A stretch of 64,000 nt of DNA from Yoonia sp. SS1-5 (GTDB lineage: Bacteria; Pseudomonadota; Alphaproteobacteria; Rhodobacterales; Rhodobacteraceae), in assembly GCF_038443705.2 (NCBI RefSeq), contig NZ_CP151767.2, forward strand, positions 1,798,001 to 1,862,000. Reading direction: 5' to 3'. Below, piece after piece: positions 45,000 through 54,350 of this stretch. Made by a program: the position numbers and the translations under genes. How positions within the stretch are numbered: the first letter of the stretch is position 1; each line of letters starts with the position of its first letter. Under the pieces are notes generated by a model. That model saw only the letters and a list, made by a program, of their open reading frames with translations. It was not told the DNA's origin and made no database searches.

Positions 45000-45938
45000 A
45001 TGGCCGTAACTTTTTCAAGAAGTCTGGTAATTGTTGCCGGGGCAGCACTTGCCGGATGCGGTGGCGGCGGCGGTGGTGATGGCGGCCCAGCCAACCGGGC
45101 CTTGCCAGGTGCCAATGGTCTTGACTACGGATTTGCGGGCCAACGCCTTGACGAGGCTGAAACGGTCGAAGTTTCGGCCCGTGCTGCCCTGCTGCAGGAT
45201 GGTGCAGATCCCTTTATCGGACCCACCCAGATTACCTTTGGCCCCGGCTTTTTCAGCAACCCGCCCAGCGGTCAGTCCGCCGAGGTGGAAATATTCGGCG
45301 AGCCGGTCACGATTACAAATGGTGAAGGCACGTTGTCGAACGGACAAACCGTTCGGATCAACTTCGACCCGACCGCCGCCGGAACCTATGCCGGCGCCAT
45401 CAGCCTGATATCCTACGGATCACAGCAGCCCGGCCCCCCACCCTTTGCTAATGACGGTGAAGAACATTTCGTCTTTGGGTTCGAAACCAATCCGGACACA
45501 ATAGAGGACTTCCGTGGAATACGCGGCACTGCGGTATATGCGGGAAGCTTTTCGGCCTCCGGTATCGTTTATGACGACGTCGACAACATTGTCGGTGACC
45601 TTGGCACCGAAATGACCGGAACAGTCACATTTGACGTTGGCTTTGATACCGGAACCGTTGGCGGTACGCTGGAAGGGACATATACGACCGGGACGACACC
45701 CGTGGATGTGTCATTGATCCTGGACGAAAATATCACAGACCTGAACAACACGGGCTTTGCCGGCATCCTCGAATGCGGGACGGCGCCGAACTGTTCGTCG
45801 ATATCAACCGTTGAGGGCGATTTCTTTGGACCCAACGCCGAAGAATTGGGTGGAGTGGTTTCGCTGAACGTTATTAACGACGTCGGCGGCGCGGACCTGA
45901 ATTATACCGGCGCGGGGTCGTTTATTGTCACGGAATAA
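45000..45938 (+). CDS. TbpB-like surface lipoprotein
   Basis: 312 residues. Lipobox LAGC (about residue 20) is followed by a poly-Gly linker. The C-terminal half is a beta-rich barrel of transferrin-binding-protein-B type: GTAVYAGSFSASGIVYD, MTGTVTFDVGFDTGTVGGTLEGTYT and LGGVVSLNVINDVGGADLNYTGAGSFIV. A Cys pair occurs in LECGTAPNCSS. Surface-exposed ligand binding is expected, but transferrin itself is improbable for a free-living bacterium. GATGGGGTATC precedes the ATG. Confidence 0.8.
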   Translation: MAVTFSRSLVIVAGAALAGCGGGGGGDGGPANRALPGANGLDYGFAGQRLDEAETVEVSARAALLQDGADPFIGPTQITFGPGFFSNPPSGQSAEVEIFGEPVTITNGEGTLSNGQTVRINFDPTAAGTYAGAISLISYGSQQPGPPPFANDGEEHFVFGFETNPDTIEDFRGIRGTAVYAGSFSASGIVYDDVDNIVGDLGTEMTGTVTFDVGFDTGTVGGTLEGTYTTGTTPVDVSLILDENITDLNNTGFAGILECGTAPNCSSISTVEGDFFGPNAEELGGVVSLNVINDVGGADLNYTGAGSFIVTE

Positions 45939-46051
45939 GGGAACACGTTTACGTTAGGGCACCCAAAAATGCCTTATTGTTGCTGCGATCTCTTGTTAAT
46001 ATTCCGTTAATATAGACACGCTTACCGATTCACCTATACGAAAACCTGTTT

Positions 46052-48052
46052 ATGCCAGATATTCCTGCAAATGCGACAACCACAGCGGTGGTGTCCATGA
46101 ATGAAACTTTTTCCGACAGCCTCGAGGTTGACGGTGACCGTGACTGGATTCGTTTCTCGGTGGACACTGCGCAATATGTGCAGGTGAACCTCGCATCTGA
46201 TCAGATTATTGATACCTATCTTCGCGTATTCGACTCGTCAGGCCGATTGGTGACCGAGGATGACGATATCGTTGACGGTGTTCTACTCGAATCCCAAGTT
46301 ACATTCCTGGCACAACCCGGCGAGCAGTATTTCCTGTCAGCGGCTGCATTTTTTGATGCAGGGGTTGGTGATTACGAGTTAACGGTGACGCCGGGCGCCA
46401 GGCCGCTTTTGCAGACACTCCAGTGGGGGACCCGCTGGAACGACCCAAATATCGCTGTTTACTTCGCGCCTCTGGGAACGACTTACAACGATGCGGGCGG
46501 CTATGTTTCGGATGGTTGGACAGAATACGAACAACAGCAGTTTCAACTTGCTTTTGACGCCCTCGCGGCCGTTGCGAATATCAATTTCGAGGTCACAACA
46601 AACCCGCGCGAAGCCGATTTCCGGATCATTATTGATGATGATCAGGTCCAAAACCGACCGCGCGACGAGGACTTGCTGGGGTTTTTCTACACACCGCTCA
46701 ATGACGAACCGTCGACGGGCATGTTCAACCGCTTAGGCTATGGGTGGGATGATACCCCCGGTGGCGGACTGGAACAGGGCGGTTATGGTTTTGTGACCAT
46801 CCTGCATGAATTGATGCACGGGCTTGGCCTTGCCCATCCGCATGACGATGGGGGCAACTCCCAAATTCTGCGCGATGTGACCTCGGACAGCGGGGACTAT
46901 GGCGCGTACAACCTCAATCAGGGCCTGTATACCGCCATGACCTACAATACGGGCTTTTCAGAGCGTTTTCCGAATGCCGACAATACGGTGGAATACGGTT
47001 TCGAATATCAGCCCATGGCGCTTGATATTGCGACAATGCAGTATCTCTACGGCGCCAATATGGACACAGCCACCGGCGACGACACTTACACACTTGCCAG
47101 CGCAAACGCTTCCGGCACCGGCTGGGCAAGCATATGGGATGCCGGCGGTATTGACGAAATCGTCTCGACCAGCACGGCAAATACCGTGATTGATCTACGC
47201 GCGGCGACGCTTGAATACGAGATCGGCGGCGGCGGCTTCGTGTCGGCGGCGAATGGCATTCGGGGCGGTTTTACCATTGCAATCGGTGTCGTTATCGAAA
47301 ACGCCCGGTCAGGCAACGGCAATGACACCATTACTGGCAATCATGCAGCAAACACCTTGAACGCAGCCGGCGGGAATGATCGGATTGATGGACGCCATGG
47401 CGATGACACCATCAATGGCGGTGCCGGACGCGACCAAATTTCCGGCGGTGCGGGTGTGGACCAGATTGATGGCGGCGTTGGGGCAGATGCGATTTCCGGC
47501 AATGGCGGCCATGACATCATCACCGATACGTCCGGCGCCAATGTCATTCATGGCAATAGCGGCGATGACACAATCACTGCTGGCGGCACGCTATATGGTG
47601 GCACCGGCAATGACACACTGACCGGGCAAGGCAGCCCCGATATCCTATTTGGCGGCCGCGGCGTCGATATTCTGCAAGGCGGCGCAGGCGATGACCGGCT
47701 TGACGGCGGCATGGACGGCGACAGTCTTGAAGGTGGCGCAGGCGCCGACATATTCGTTTTCAGTTTTATCAGCGACAGTTTTGCAACCACCACAGGGCGC
47801 GACACGATCCTCGATTTCGAAATTGGCACTGATCTGATCGACCTCAGCAACATAGACGCCAACCGCGCAGAAGCGGGCGATCAGGCGTTTACGTTTGTTG
47901 ATCTGCCAACACCTGCCCCCGGTGAAATCTGGGTGACCGAAATTGGTATCGACAGCATCGTCGAAGCGGACCGGAACGGCGATGGCATTGCAGATTTGCA
48001 AATTGTCCTCGGGGGCGTCACGGGCATCACCGCCGACGACTTTATCCTGTAG
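46052..48052 (+). CDS. Serralysin-like RTX metalloprotease (type I secreted)
   Basis: 666 residues, no N-terminal signal. Order: pre-peptidase C-terminal-like beta domain (about 15-115), metzincin catalytic domain (about 125-335) with HELMHGLGLAHPH at about 251-263 and the Met-turn TAMTYN, RTX calcium nonapeptides (about 425-575; for example GGNDRIDG, GGAGRDQIS, GGTGNDTLT), and a C-terminal DFxxGxDxIDLS/DDFIL segment that serves as the type I secretion signal. No type I exporter genes are seen nearby. Likely an extracellular protease of a particle-associated lifestyle. Confidence 0.93.
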   Translation: MPDIPANATTTAVVSMNETFSDSLEVDGDRDWIRFSVDTAQYVQVNLASDQIIDTYLRVFDSSGRLVTEDDDIVDGVLLESQVTFLAQPGEQYFLSAAAFFDAGVGDYELTVTPGARPLLQTLQWGTRWNDPNIAVYFAPLGTTYNDAGGYVSDGWTEYEQQQFQLAFDALAAVANINFEVTTNPREADFRIIIDDDQVQNRPRDEDLLGFFYTPLNDEPSTGMFNRLGYGWDDTPGGGLEQGGYGFVTILHELMHGLGLAHPHDDGGNSQILRDVTSDSGDYGAYNLNQGLYTAMTYNTGFSERFPNADNTVEYGFEYQPMALDIATMQYLYGANMDTATGDDTYTLASANASGTGWASIWDAGGIDEIVSTSTANTVIDLRAATLEYEIGGGGFVSAANGIRGGFTIAIGVVIENARSGNGNDTITGNHAANTLNAAGGNDRIDGRHGDDTINGGAGRDQISGGAGVDQIDGGVGADAISGNGGHDIITDTSGANVIHGNSGDDTITAGGTLYGGTGNDTLTGQGSPDILFGGRGVDILQGGAGDDRLDGGMDGDSLEGGAGADIFVFSFISDSFATTTGRDTILDFEIGTDLIDLSNIDANRAEAGDQAFTFVDLPTPAPGEIWVTEIGIDSIVEADRNGDGIADLQIVLGGVTGITADDFIL

Positions 48053-48413
48053 AAATTGCCGCGGTCGAATAGCGAAATACACGCTCTGATTGTTAACCAT
48101 TCGAATCGAAAAATTTTCTGACGGACCGTGATCCGACACGGAAACCGGCCCGCAGGCAGTGTGATCCGGCGCACAGACAGCCCATTTCATGAAAAATGCG
48201 CCACTTTTGCGCGAATAGTTCTGCGGTACGCAACCGCTTGAATTGTGGCGCTTTTTCGAAACGAATCATAATGGTCTAGAGGCAAATCAAGTCAGGAAAA
48301 CCCGACTATGACTTGTCTGTGACCGGGCGCAGCATCGCCGCAATTCAACAATTTATTTCTTTCAGCCGCATTTTTTCTGCGGCGGCGACAATTTTCAAAG
48401 AAAGGCATTATTC
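48053..48413. other. Gene-free spacer before the tail cluster
   Basis: 361 bp without a supportable gene. It holds a terminator-like inverted repeat (listed separately) and then an A/T-richer stretch to the sheath gene, presumably the promoter of the contractile cluster. Confidence 0.6.
48198..48256 (+). terminator. Possible terminator downstream of the RTX protease gene
   Basis: GCGCCAC (48198-48204) pairs with GTGGCGC (48245-48251), with a smaller nested repeat inside, followed by TTTTT. The loop is long and the structure lies 146 bp after the protease stop, so confidence is modest. Confidence 0.4.
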
Positions 48414-49859
48414 ATGCTTACGATTCCCGGCGTTGAAATCACCGTTGTCAAAGAACTCGTCCCGCGCGGCCTTGCTGCAGCGGGCACTTTGGGCATTGTG
48501 GGCCCCTGCGAGATTGCAAACACGGATCAACCTTTGCGGGAATTAAGCACGATCCAGGAGTTCCGCGATTTGTTCGGCGCAGGCTCGATCACCTCGATGC
48601 CCGAGGTTGAGCTGGCCTTTGCCAATGGGCTGCGTGCGGTGATCGTTGCGGCCCTTCCGGCAACGGCTGGCGTGGCAGCCACCGCAACGATCCCGGTTAG
48701 CCAGACCAGCGCTGGCGGCGACACCCGGGTCGAACAGATGGCTGTGACGGCCCGTGCCGCTGGCCGGTGGGGCAATGATCTGCGTGTTCGTTTCCTCTCG
48801 AAGGGTGCAGGCAGCGCGCAGGCGGTTGATGTTTTCATCTACACGTCGGACGCCGCTGTCGCGAATAACCGCGCCGCCGAGACATTCCGCAATCTCTCAA
48901 CCCAGGCCAGCGATCCGCGGTTTTTCATGAGCGTGATCAACGGGGAAAGCGGCCTGATCCGGATGGCCCCCGTCATTCCGGCCTTTATCGCAGGTGGCGG
49001 CAGCGCCATGCCCGAAAACACAAATGCCACCGCTGCCCCGACGCCCCTGATCAACGGGCAAGAAGCAACCGTCGCGGAATATAGCGCCGCGTTGGAGCGC
49101 CTAGAAACACAGCCGCAGATCGACATGGTGATCGCCTCCAACCTGATCAGCTCGACCACAATTGCAACCGAACTCTATTCGACCGTGATCTCGCATTGCG
49201 AGGCGATGAGCCGGAAGGCGCAGAACCGTATCGGCTTTGGCCAGATCGTGCCACATGGTACGGCCCGGCCAGATATCGACGCGGCCCGCACGATGGCCGG
49301 TGTGCTGACATCTGACCGTTTTGTGCTGACCGCACCTTTTGGGACGGTTGGCGCTGTTGCCGGTCTTGTATCCGGGCAGCAATATTTCCGGTCCCCGACC
49401 TACAAGACACTGCGCGGGATTGTGGCGCCAAATTTCGACTTCACCGATGGTGATCTGCGCGCGCTGTTGCGCGCCGGGCTATTGCCAGTGGACAAGCTGC
49501 CGCGCAAAGGGGTTGCCGTGATCAAGGGGATCGCAACCAGTCAGGAACAGATCAACGTGCAGCGCACAGCCGACCGGGCCGTGCGGACCGTTCAGAACAT
49601 CGCCATCGACTATGTCGGTCTGCTGAACAATCAGGCCCAGCGCTCGGCCCTGCGTCAGCGCATTGACGAGGCCTTCAACGCCATGTTCCGCGAGGGTGCG
49701 CTGGTGCCATCAGCCGATGGTCTGTCGCCGCCCTACGAGGTGGAAGTGACCGCAACCAACGCCGAGGCAGCCGCCGGGATCGTTCGGATCGGTATCGCGG
49801 TCCGCCCCGTCCGCGCCATTGATTTCATCTATGCCACTTTGAACGTCAAAGCCTTTTAA
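48414..49859 (+). CDS. Contractile tail sheath protein
   Basis: 481 residues, usual length for phage/CIS sheaths. N-terminal IPGVEITVVKELVPRGLAAAGTLGIVGPC is the sheath handshake region. The C-terminal domain (VQRTADRAVRTVQNIAIDYVGLLNN, then EVEVTATNAEAAAGIVRIGIAVRPVRAIDFIYATL) is the conserved sheath fold. AAAGAAAGG lies upstream. First gene of the cluster; it contracts to drive the inner tube. Confidence 0.9.
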   Translation: MLTIPGVEITVVKELVPRGLAAAGTLGIVGPCEIANTDQPLRELSTIQEFRDLFGAGSITSMPEVELAFANGLRAVIVAALPATAGVAATATIPVSQTSAGGDTRVEQMAVTARAAGRWGNDLRVRFLSKGAGSAQAVDVFIYTSDAAVANNRAAETFRNLSTQASDPRFFMSVINGESGLIRMAPVIPAFIAGGGSAMPENTNATAAPTPLINGQEATVAEYSAALERLETQPQIDMVIASNLISSTTIATELYSTVISHCEAMSRKAQNRIGFGQIVPHGTARPDIDAARTMAGVLTSDRFVLTAPFGTVGAVAGLVSGQQYFRSPTYKTLRGIVAPNFDFTDGDLRALLRAGLLPVDKLPRKGVAVIKGIATSQEQINVQRTADRAVRTVQNIAIDYVGLLNNQAQRSALRQRIDEAFNAMFREGALVPSADGLSPPYEVEVTATNAEAAAGIVRIGIAVRPVRAIDFIYATLNVKAF

Positions 49860-49935
49860 CCAAAGGCCCTGACCACCAACAGCTTCAGCAAGTGACGGCG
49901 CCGCATGATCTGCGGCGCACAGGAAAGGATTGCCC

Positions 49936-50328
49936 ATGCCCAAGATACTTAGCGCCAACCGCTCCAAGGTGCTCATCGACGGAGAACCGATGGAGGGACT
50001 GCAGGATATCAGTTTTGTGACTGACAGGCCCACCGCCGATATCGCGGCGATAGGCGAGGCTGAACGGATCGGGGTCGTCTTTGGAACCACCAAGGTCACC
50101 GGGGTGATCAAGGCCAAGTCGGCGCTTGATACTGTCGAAGAGAAATTCGCCAATAACCAAAGTTTTCAGATCGTTATCTCGACCAATTTTGACGGCCCAG
50201 ATGGCGAGGTCGAGAACGTCATCTCGCTGCAGGAATGCTATGCCCATGGCAAGCGTTTCGCGATGGGCGTCGGTGGCACCGCCGAGACCCTGTATGACTT
50301 TACCGCAACACGCGAGTCCGCAGGCTAA
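49936..50328 (+). CDS. Tail tube protein
   Basis: 130 residues from the ATG at 49936 (AGGAAAGGA upstream; a TTG at 49930 is less likely). Small beta-rich protein (ANRSKVLIDGEPMEGLQDISF, GVVFGTTKVTGVIKAKSALD) directly after the sheath gene, the usual place and size for the hexameric tube protein. The identification rests on order, size and beta character. Confidence 0.75.
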   Translation: MPKILSANRSKVLIDGEPMEGLQDISFVTDRPTADIAAIGEAERIGVVFGTTKVTGVIKAKSALDTVEEKFANNQSFQIVISTNFDGPDGEVENVISLQECYAHGKRFAMGVGGTAETLYDFTATRESAG

Positions 50329-51158
50329 TGGGCAAGGCGGCGATGTCCGAGCCCCGGCAGATCAGCCGCGATGGCATCACCTATGTGATCAGCCTGCCCG
50401 ATTGGGGCGAGTGGCTGACCATCCTTGATCGTGCATCAAGGGGTATGGATGCCGCAGATCAGGCCGACATAACGCGGCTATTACGCCTTTGGATCGCCAG
50501 TTCCGTGACCGTCACAAAAGATGGCCGGACCAGCACGCTGGGTTCCATTGACGACCTGCCCGCCGATCTGGCCGACGACCTGGTCGCAGAAGGCAGCGCA
50601 GCCCTGCAGGATGCAACCGCCGCGCTGGACATCCGGCAGGAAACGGACCCTGCGACAGGCGAAATCACAATCCATTGCCAAATGGGTCAATATCACCTGC
50701 GGCCGCTGTCATTCGGTGAACGCAACGCCTGCCTGTCCCGCAATATGGGCCTGCATCTTGGGCAGCCCGAAATTGACGCCTCGGCCTACGAGGTGGCGCT
50801 TGTTGCCGCATCTGTCACGGTGGGCGACGGGAATCGTCTTCGCCATGCCGACCTGATGGCCCTGCCCCTGGCCTTGGGTGAGGCACTGGTCAATGCCGCC
50901 CGCACCCTGTCGGACGCAGGCAAGGAAGACGAAATCACCGCCTTTGCCCAGGCGGGCAAACCCCATCCGGATCTGGAGCTTGCAACACTTTGCCTGACAT
51001 TCGGGATGACACCCGAACAGGCCATGGCACTGCCTGCAACAACCGCCCGCCGCCTGAATGTCGCCGCAGGCCTGCTGCAAGCAGCGCAACCCGTTGCCAA
51101 TGCTGCCCCGATGCCAGAGGACGACCGCGTCACCCGGATCGTTGTGCATGATGACTGA
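50328..51158 (+). CDS. Probable tail assembly (chaperone-like) protein
   Basis: 276 residues, start overlapping the tube stop (TAATG). Contains WLTILDRASRGMD and the LRPLSFGERNACL block, then a helical region (LALGEALVNAARTLSDAGKEDEI, LATLCLTFGMTPEQAMALP). Position corresponds to the tail assembly chaperone of Mu-like tails. Family not firmly recognised. Confidence 0.5.
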   Translation: MGKAAMSEPRQISRDGITYVISLPDWGEWLTILDRASRGMDAADQADITRLLRLWIASSVTVTKDGRTSTLGSIDDLPADLADDLVAEGSAALQDATAALDIRQETDPATGEITIHCQMGQYHLRPLSFGERNACLSRNMGLHLGQPEIDASAYEVALVAASVTVGDGNRLRHADLMALPLALGEALVNAARTLSDAGKEDEITAFAQAGKPHPDLELATLCLTFGMTPEQAMALPATTARRLNVAAGLLQAAQPVANAAPMPEDDRVTRIVVHDD

Positions 51159-52137
51159 GTTTCGCGCCCATATCCGCGCCCGTTTGGGTCATCGGCTGGC
51201 CCTGAGCCTCGACAGCCTTGTGCCTGTCGCTGCAGCCGGACAAGCCCGCCGTCATTCGGTTGCCTCGGCTGCCGACATACAGGACGGCATGCCGTTTGAT
51301 AGCGCAGTCTTCCAGACGCAGCACGTTCAGCCGCCTGCCCCGTCACCAGAGCGCACGACCCAGACAACACGGACGCAGCCGCCTGCCGACATGCCGGCCC
51401 GCGCCGACAGGTTAACCGGACAAGCCCCACGCCCGCCGGCATTGCGTTTGGTCAGCGATCAGGACGATGCACCGCACCCCCTGCCGCTTGATCGGGATGC
51501 GCCCATGCACCCTGCACCCGCCATCAGCGGCAGCATGGATGCACCAACACAAACTGCGACAACGGGCGCTGATATGCCCGGTGCAACGACGGATGCGGCA
51601 CCATCTCTATTGCAGCAGCGCATGAACGCTGATGCGACGGCCACCACGCCGCGCGTGCCCAATTCACCCGACACCGTCCTCGCAGCCATTTTGCGCAATG
51701 CCCAATCGCGGCGCGCAACGATGACGTATCCGTTTGAAGGCACGTTCCATTTACAGAGGCAATCTGACGCCACCGCTCACGGCACCTCTCACGCGCGATT
51801 GGGTGGTTCGGCCACATCTGATCAGCTGCCTCGGCGCGTGGCCGACCCTACTCTTCCGGTCAGTCCCGTCGGGCAAGCGCCCAGTGTAATGGCGATCCGG
51901 ACCACATCGCCCGATGCAACGTCGTCCCTGTCGCCCATTGCGCAACTGGACGCCTATCTGCCGCGCGAACGGATCCGGCCCAATGCCTCCGTTTCGGCAC
52001 CGGACAAACAATCCGCCGACCGGGCTGAAACCGACGATGACTTTATGTTTGATCAACGGCTTCGCGCCGCACTCTCGCGCATTTTGACGGATGATCTGCG
52101 GCGCCATGGTCTCGGCACCGATGGGGAGGGCTGGTAA
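51148..52137 (+). CDS. Pro/Thr/Ala-rich, largely disordered tail-cluster protein
   Basis: About 329 residues from the ATG at 51148 (or 51151), overlapping the previous gene by about 10 bases. The N-terminal about 50 residues and the C-terminal about 35 (FDQRLRAALSRILTDDLRRHGLG) look helical and structured; about 230 residues between are low-complexity and rich in Pro, Thr, Ala and Asp. It sits in the place of the tape measure protein of Mu-like tails, but a disordered Pro-rich middle is unusual for one. Function unknown. Confidence 0.6.
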   Translation: MMTEFRAHIRARLGHRLALSLDSLVPVAAAGQARRHSVASAADIQDGMPFDSAVFQTQHVQPPAPSPERTTQTTRTQPPADMPARADRLTGQAPRPPALRLVSDQDDAPHPLPLDRDAPMHPAPAISGSMDAPTQTATTGADMPGATTDAAPSLLQQRMNADATATTPRVPNSPDTVLAAILRNAQSRRATMTYPFEGTFHLQRQSDATAHGTSHARLGGSATSDQLPRRVADPTLPVSPVGQAPSVMAIRTTSPDATSSLSPIAQLDAYLPRERIRPNASVSAPDKQSADRAETDDDFMFDQRLRAALSRILTDDLRRHGLGTDGEGW

Positions 52138-52742
52138 TGCAGGAAACCGTTCTTATCGGCGATCTGGAACTCGACAAGGTTCTTGATATCGAGGTCAGTC
52201 AAAGCCGCAAATTGGCCGCACATCCGATCCCCGGATGGGATGGTGACCTGATCCAGGATATGGGCGAGGCCGCCGCCGAAATTACGATCCGCGGTATTGC
52301 CCATGGCGAAGATGCCGGACAACGGCTGGAGGATTTGCGCGCCGCGTTTGGCGATGGGACCCCGCTGGATTTTGTGTCCAGCGCGTCCGTCGCAACAGAG
52401 GTCGAACAAACACTGCTTGCCCGGCTCGATGTGGTCCAGTCGGGGCATCTGAACGGCGGGTATATGTACGCGATGACATTGCGGCGCTACGTCCCCCCGC
52501 CCGAGCCGACAATCGGCGGGTTTTCTGCAGATTTCCTGCAGGATCTGGGTGATCTGAATGTCGCTGACGCGCTGGCGAACACGGGTGCTTTTGCAGATGC
52601 ATTGGGCACCGCGCAAGGGGCGCTCGACTCCGTCAATGCGGCGTTGGACGTGCTCGAAGATGCCAAGAATTTTGTCGAAGGTGCATTAGAACTTGAACCC
52701 CTCCTGAGCGCGATGGGCACCGTCGCATCATCAGCAAAATAG
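52137..52742 (+). CDS. Tail/baseplate protein (Mu gpN-like position)
   Basis: 201 residues, start overlapping the previous stop by one base. The N-terminal half (LIGDLELDKVLDIEVSQSRK, GDLIQDMGEAAAEITIRGIAHG, YMYAMTLRRYVPPP) resembles the beta domain at the start of phage circularisation/gpN or LysM-type baseplate proteins. The C-terminal about 80 residues are helical and Ala/Leu-rich. Assigned mainly by position between tube and hub genes. Confidence 0.55.
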   Translation: MQETVLIGDLELDKVLDIEVSQSRKLAAHPIPGWDGDLIQDMGEAAAEITIRGIAHGEDAGQRLEDLRAAFGDGTPLDFVSSASVATEVEQTLLARLDVVQSGHLNGGYMYAMTLRRYVPPPEPTIGGFSADFLQDLGDLNVADALANTGAFADALGTAQGALDSVNAALDVLEDAKNFVEGALELEPLLSAMGTVASSAK

Positions 52743-52783
52743 TCATTTTAGTACTGGTTTCTCATCAAGAAAGGAATTGAACG

Positions 52784-53395
52784 ATGCCTACCGGAACCGA
52801 ACTTTTCAACCTGCTGGACGCGCGCAGTCAGGCAATATCCAATGCGCTGGACGAGCTGAATATCGTGATCACGGGCGGCAGTTTTGCCCCTACTCTGATC
52901 TGGCCAACGACCGACGTCGCCGATCCGGTCGCGCATGCAGCGGGCATTGCGCCCGCAATGGAGGCACTGGAAGTCACTAACAACCTGGAAGACGCCATCG
53001 ACCGGCTGTTTGACGGGCTGCAGGGCGACGGTGCGATCAATGATGCGATCAAATCGGCAACTGACGCAATCCAGGAGGTCCTGACCGATGCGGCTGCCCT
53101 GAATGACGAGCTTGGGGTGCAGGACCGCGTGGACGCATTCAACGAGTTGAACGAGCCGGCAAGCGGCGGCCGTGACAACCCCAACTTTGGCTTCATCCCG
53201 GCCATTGAAGGGGTCATCAATGCAGCCGCAAATGCCAATGTGGATGCCGATGACGCGCTGGAACCTTTGCGTGCCGTGGGTGCCGCAATTGCGGCTGGCG
53301 GGGCCTATACGGTGTTTGCGGCCTACGCGACCTCATCCATCGAAATGCTCAACAAGGCCCTGACCATCGGTCCTGTGGGAAACAATGACCGCTAA
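52784..53395 (+). CDS. Helical tail-cluster protein of unknown function
   Basis: 203 residues, start preceded by GAAAGGAATTGAACG. Mostly helical and acidic (LLDARSQAISNALDELNIVI, AINDAIKSATDAIQEVLTDAAALNDELG) with an Ala-rich hydrophobic stretch near the C-terminus (AVGAAIAAGGAYTVFAAYA). The end overlaps the hub gene. It could be a short tape measure or a lumen protein; no family recognised. Confidence 0.55.
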   Translation: MPTGTELFNLLDARSQAISNALDELNIVITGGSFAPTLIWPTTDVADPVAHAAGIAPAMEALEVTNNLEDAIDRLFDGLQGDGAINDAIKSATDAIQEVLTDAAALNDELGVQDRVDAFNELNEPASGGRDNPNFGFIPAIEGVINAAANANVDADDALEPLRAVGAAIAAGGAYTVFAAYATSSIEMLNKALTIGPVGNNDR

Positions 53396-54350
53396 GGTCA
53401 CCATAGGTCTGGCGTTTGACGGCGCCAGTGACCCGGTTCCGGTCCGCAGCATGCGGCTGGACCGGGGCCTTGCCCATCCTGTGGGCCGGGCGAATATTGT
53501 CTTGCCCAAAGGGGTCAGCGCCCCGGAACCCGGTGCAATCGTGGATATCAGCATCACCCAGGGCGATGACAGCTTTGCCGTCATGAATGGCTATGTCGCC
53601 TGGCGCGGTACGGGGCAGGATCATACGGCCGTCAGCATTCTGGAACGGGCTGGCCGGATGAATATCCCCATGGTCGCAAAAAGCTATGGCAACACGACCG
53701 CCGGTCAGATCATTTCCGACCTGTGCAGCACCGCAGACGTACCGACCGCCACAATCCTCCCCGGTGCCACGATCCCGCATATGGTTCTGCGTGGTGATGC
53801 CACAATGCTGGATCACGCCAAACGCCTGGCCCGCATGTCCGGCCTTCTGTTGACCAGCCAGACATCCGGCGAACTGGCAACCGTGGCCATTGCGCTACCG
53901 GTTCCCGGCGCGCCTGCATCCCTTGATCGCGCCCGGCAAGCAAGCGTTGATGCGGTTGCCGGTGACGAACCGGGCGATGTCCGCGTGATTGGCGCAGGCG
54001 CCCTTGGGACGGCTGGCCCGGGTGCCAGCACCCTGCCCCTGGCGGATCCGTCCTTGATTGCATCCGGCCCCGATGATGCCCCCCGGACCCATCATATTGC
54101 CGGCATCCGGACCCTTGCCGACACCACGCTGGCGCAACTGGCGGCCAAACAGCGGCGCAGCGCGCGCGGGTCTGGCATCGCAATCACCACCCCTCTTCCC
54201 GAGGATCTGTCACCGAGTGATGTTACCCTGTTGCCGGACGAAAACGGTCTGCCAATCAGGCTGGCCCGGCTTGAAGCGCTGGAGCTTGGCTTTTCCGCCC
54301 ATTCTGGCCTTCTGGCCCAATACCGGTTTTCCGATCTGGAGGCGCTGTGA
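53385..54350 (+). CDS. Tail hub protein, gpD/gp27-like
   Basis: 321 residues. Beta-rich N-terminal barrel (PVPVRSMRLDRGLAHPVGRANIVLP, AIVDISITQGDDSF) followed by the characteristic AGQIISDLCSTADVPTATIL and MVLRGDATMLDHAKRLARMSGLLL region of gpD/VgrG-type hubs. In T6SS VgrG and many eCIS spikes the hub is fused to the gp5-like part; here the gp5-like protein is a separate adjacent gene, as in phages. Start overlaps the previous gene by 11 bases. Confidence 0.75.
   Translation: MTAKVTIGLAFDGASDPVPVRSMRLDRGLAHPVGRANIVLPKGVSAPEPGAIVDISITQGDDSFAVMNGYVAWRGTGQDHTAVSILERAGRMNIPMVAKSYGNTTAGQIISDLCSTADVPTATILPGATIPHMVLRGDATMLDHAKRLARMSGLLLTSQTSGELATVAIALPVPGAPASLDRARQASVDAVAGDEPGDVRVIGAGALGTAGPGASTLPLADPSLIASGPDDAPRTHHIAGIRTLADTTLAQLAAKQRRSARGSGIAITTPLPEDLSPSDVTLLPDENGLPIRLARLEALELGFSAHSGLLAQYRFSDLEAL

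Noticed and set aside
47320..47760. Short regularly spaced DNA repeats that could suggest a CRISPR or VNTR
   Set aside because: They are RTX nonapeptide codons inside the protease gene, in frame and degenerate at the DNA level.
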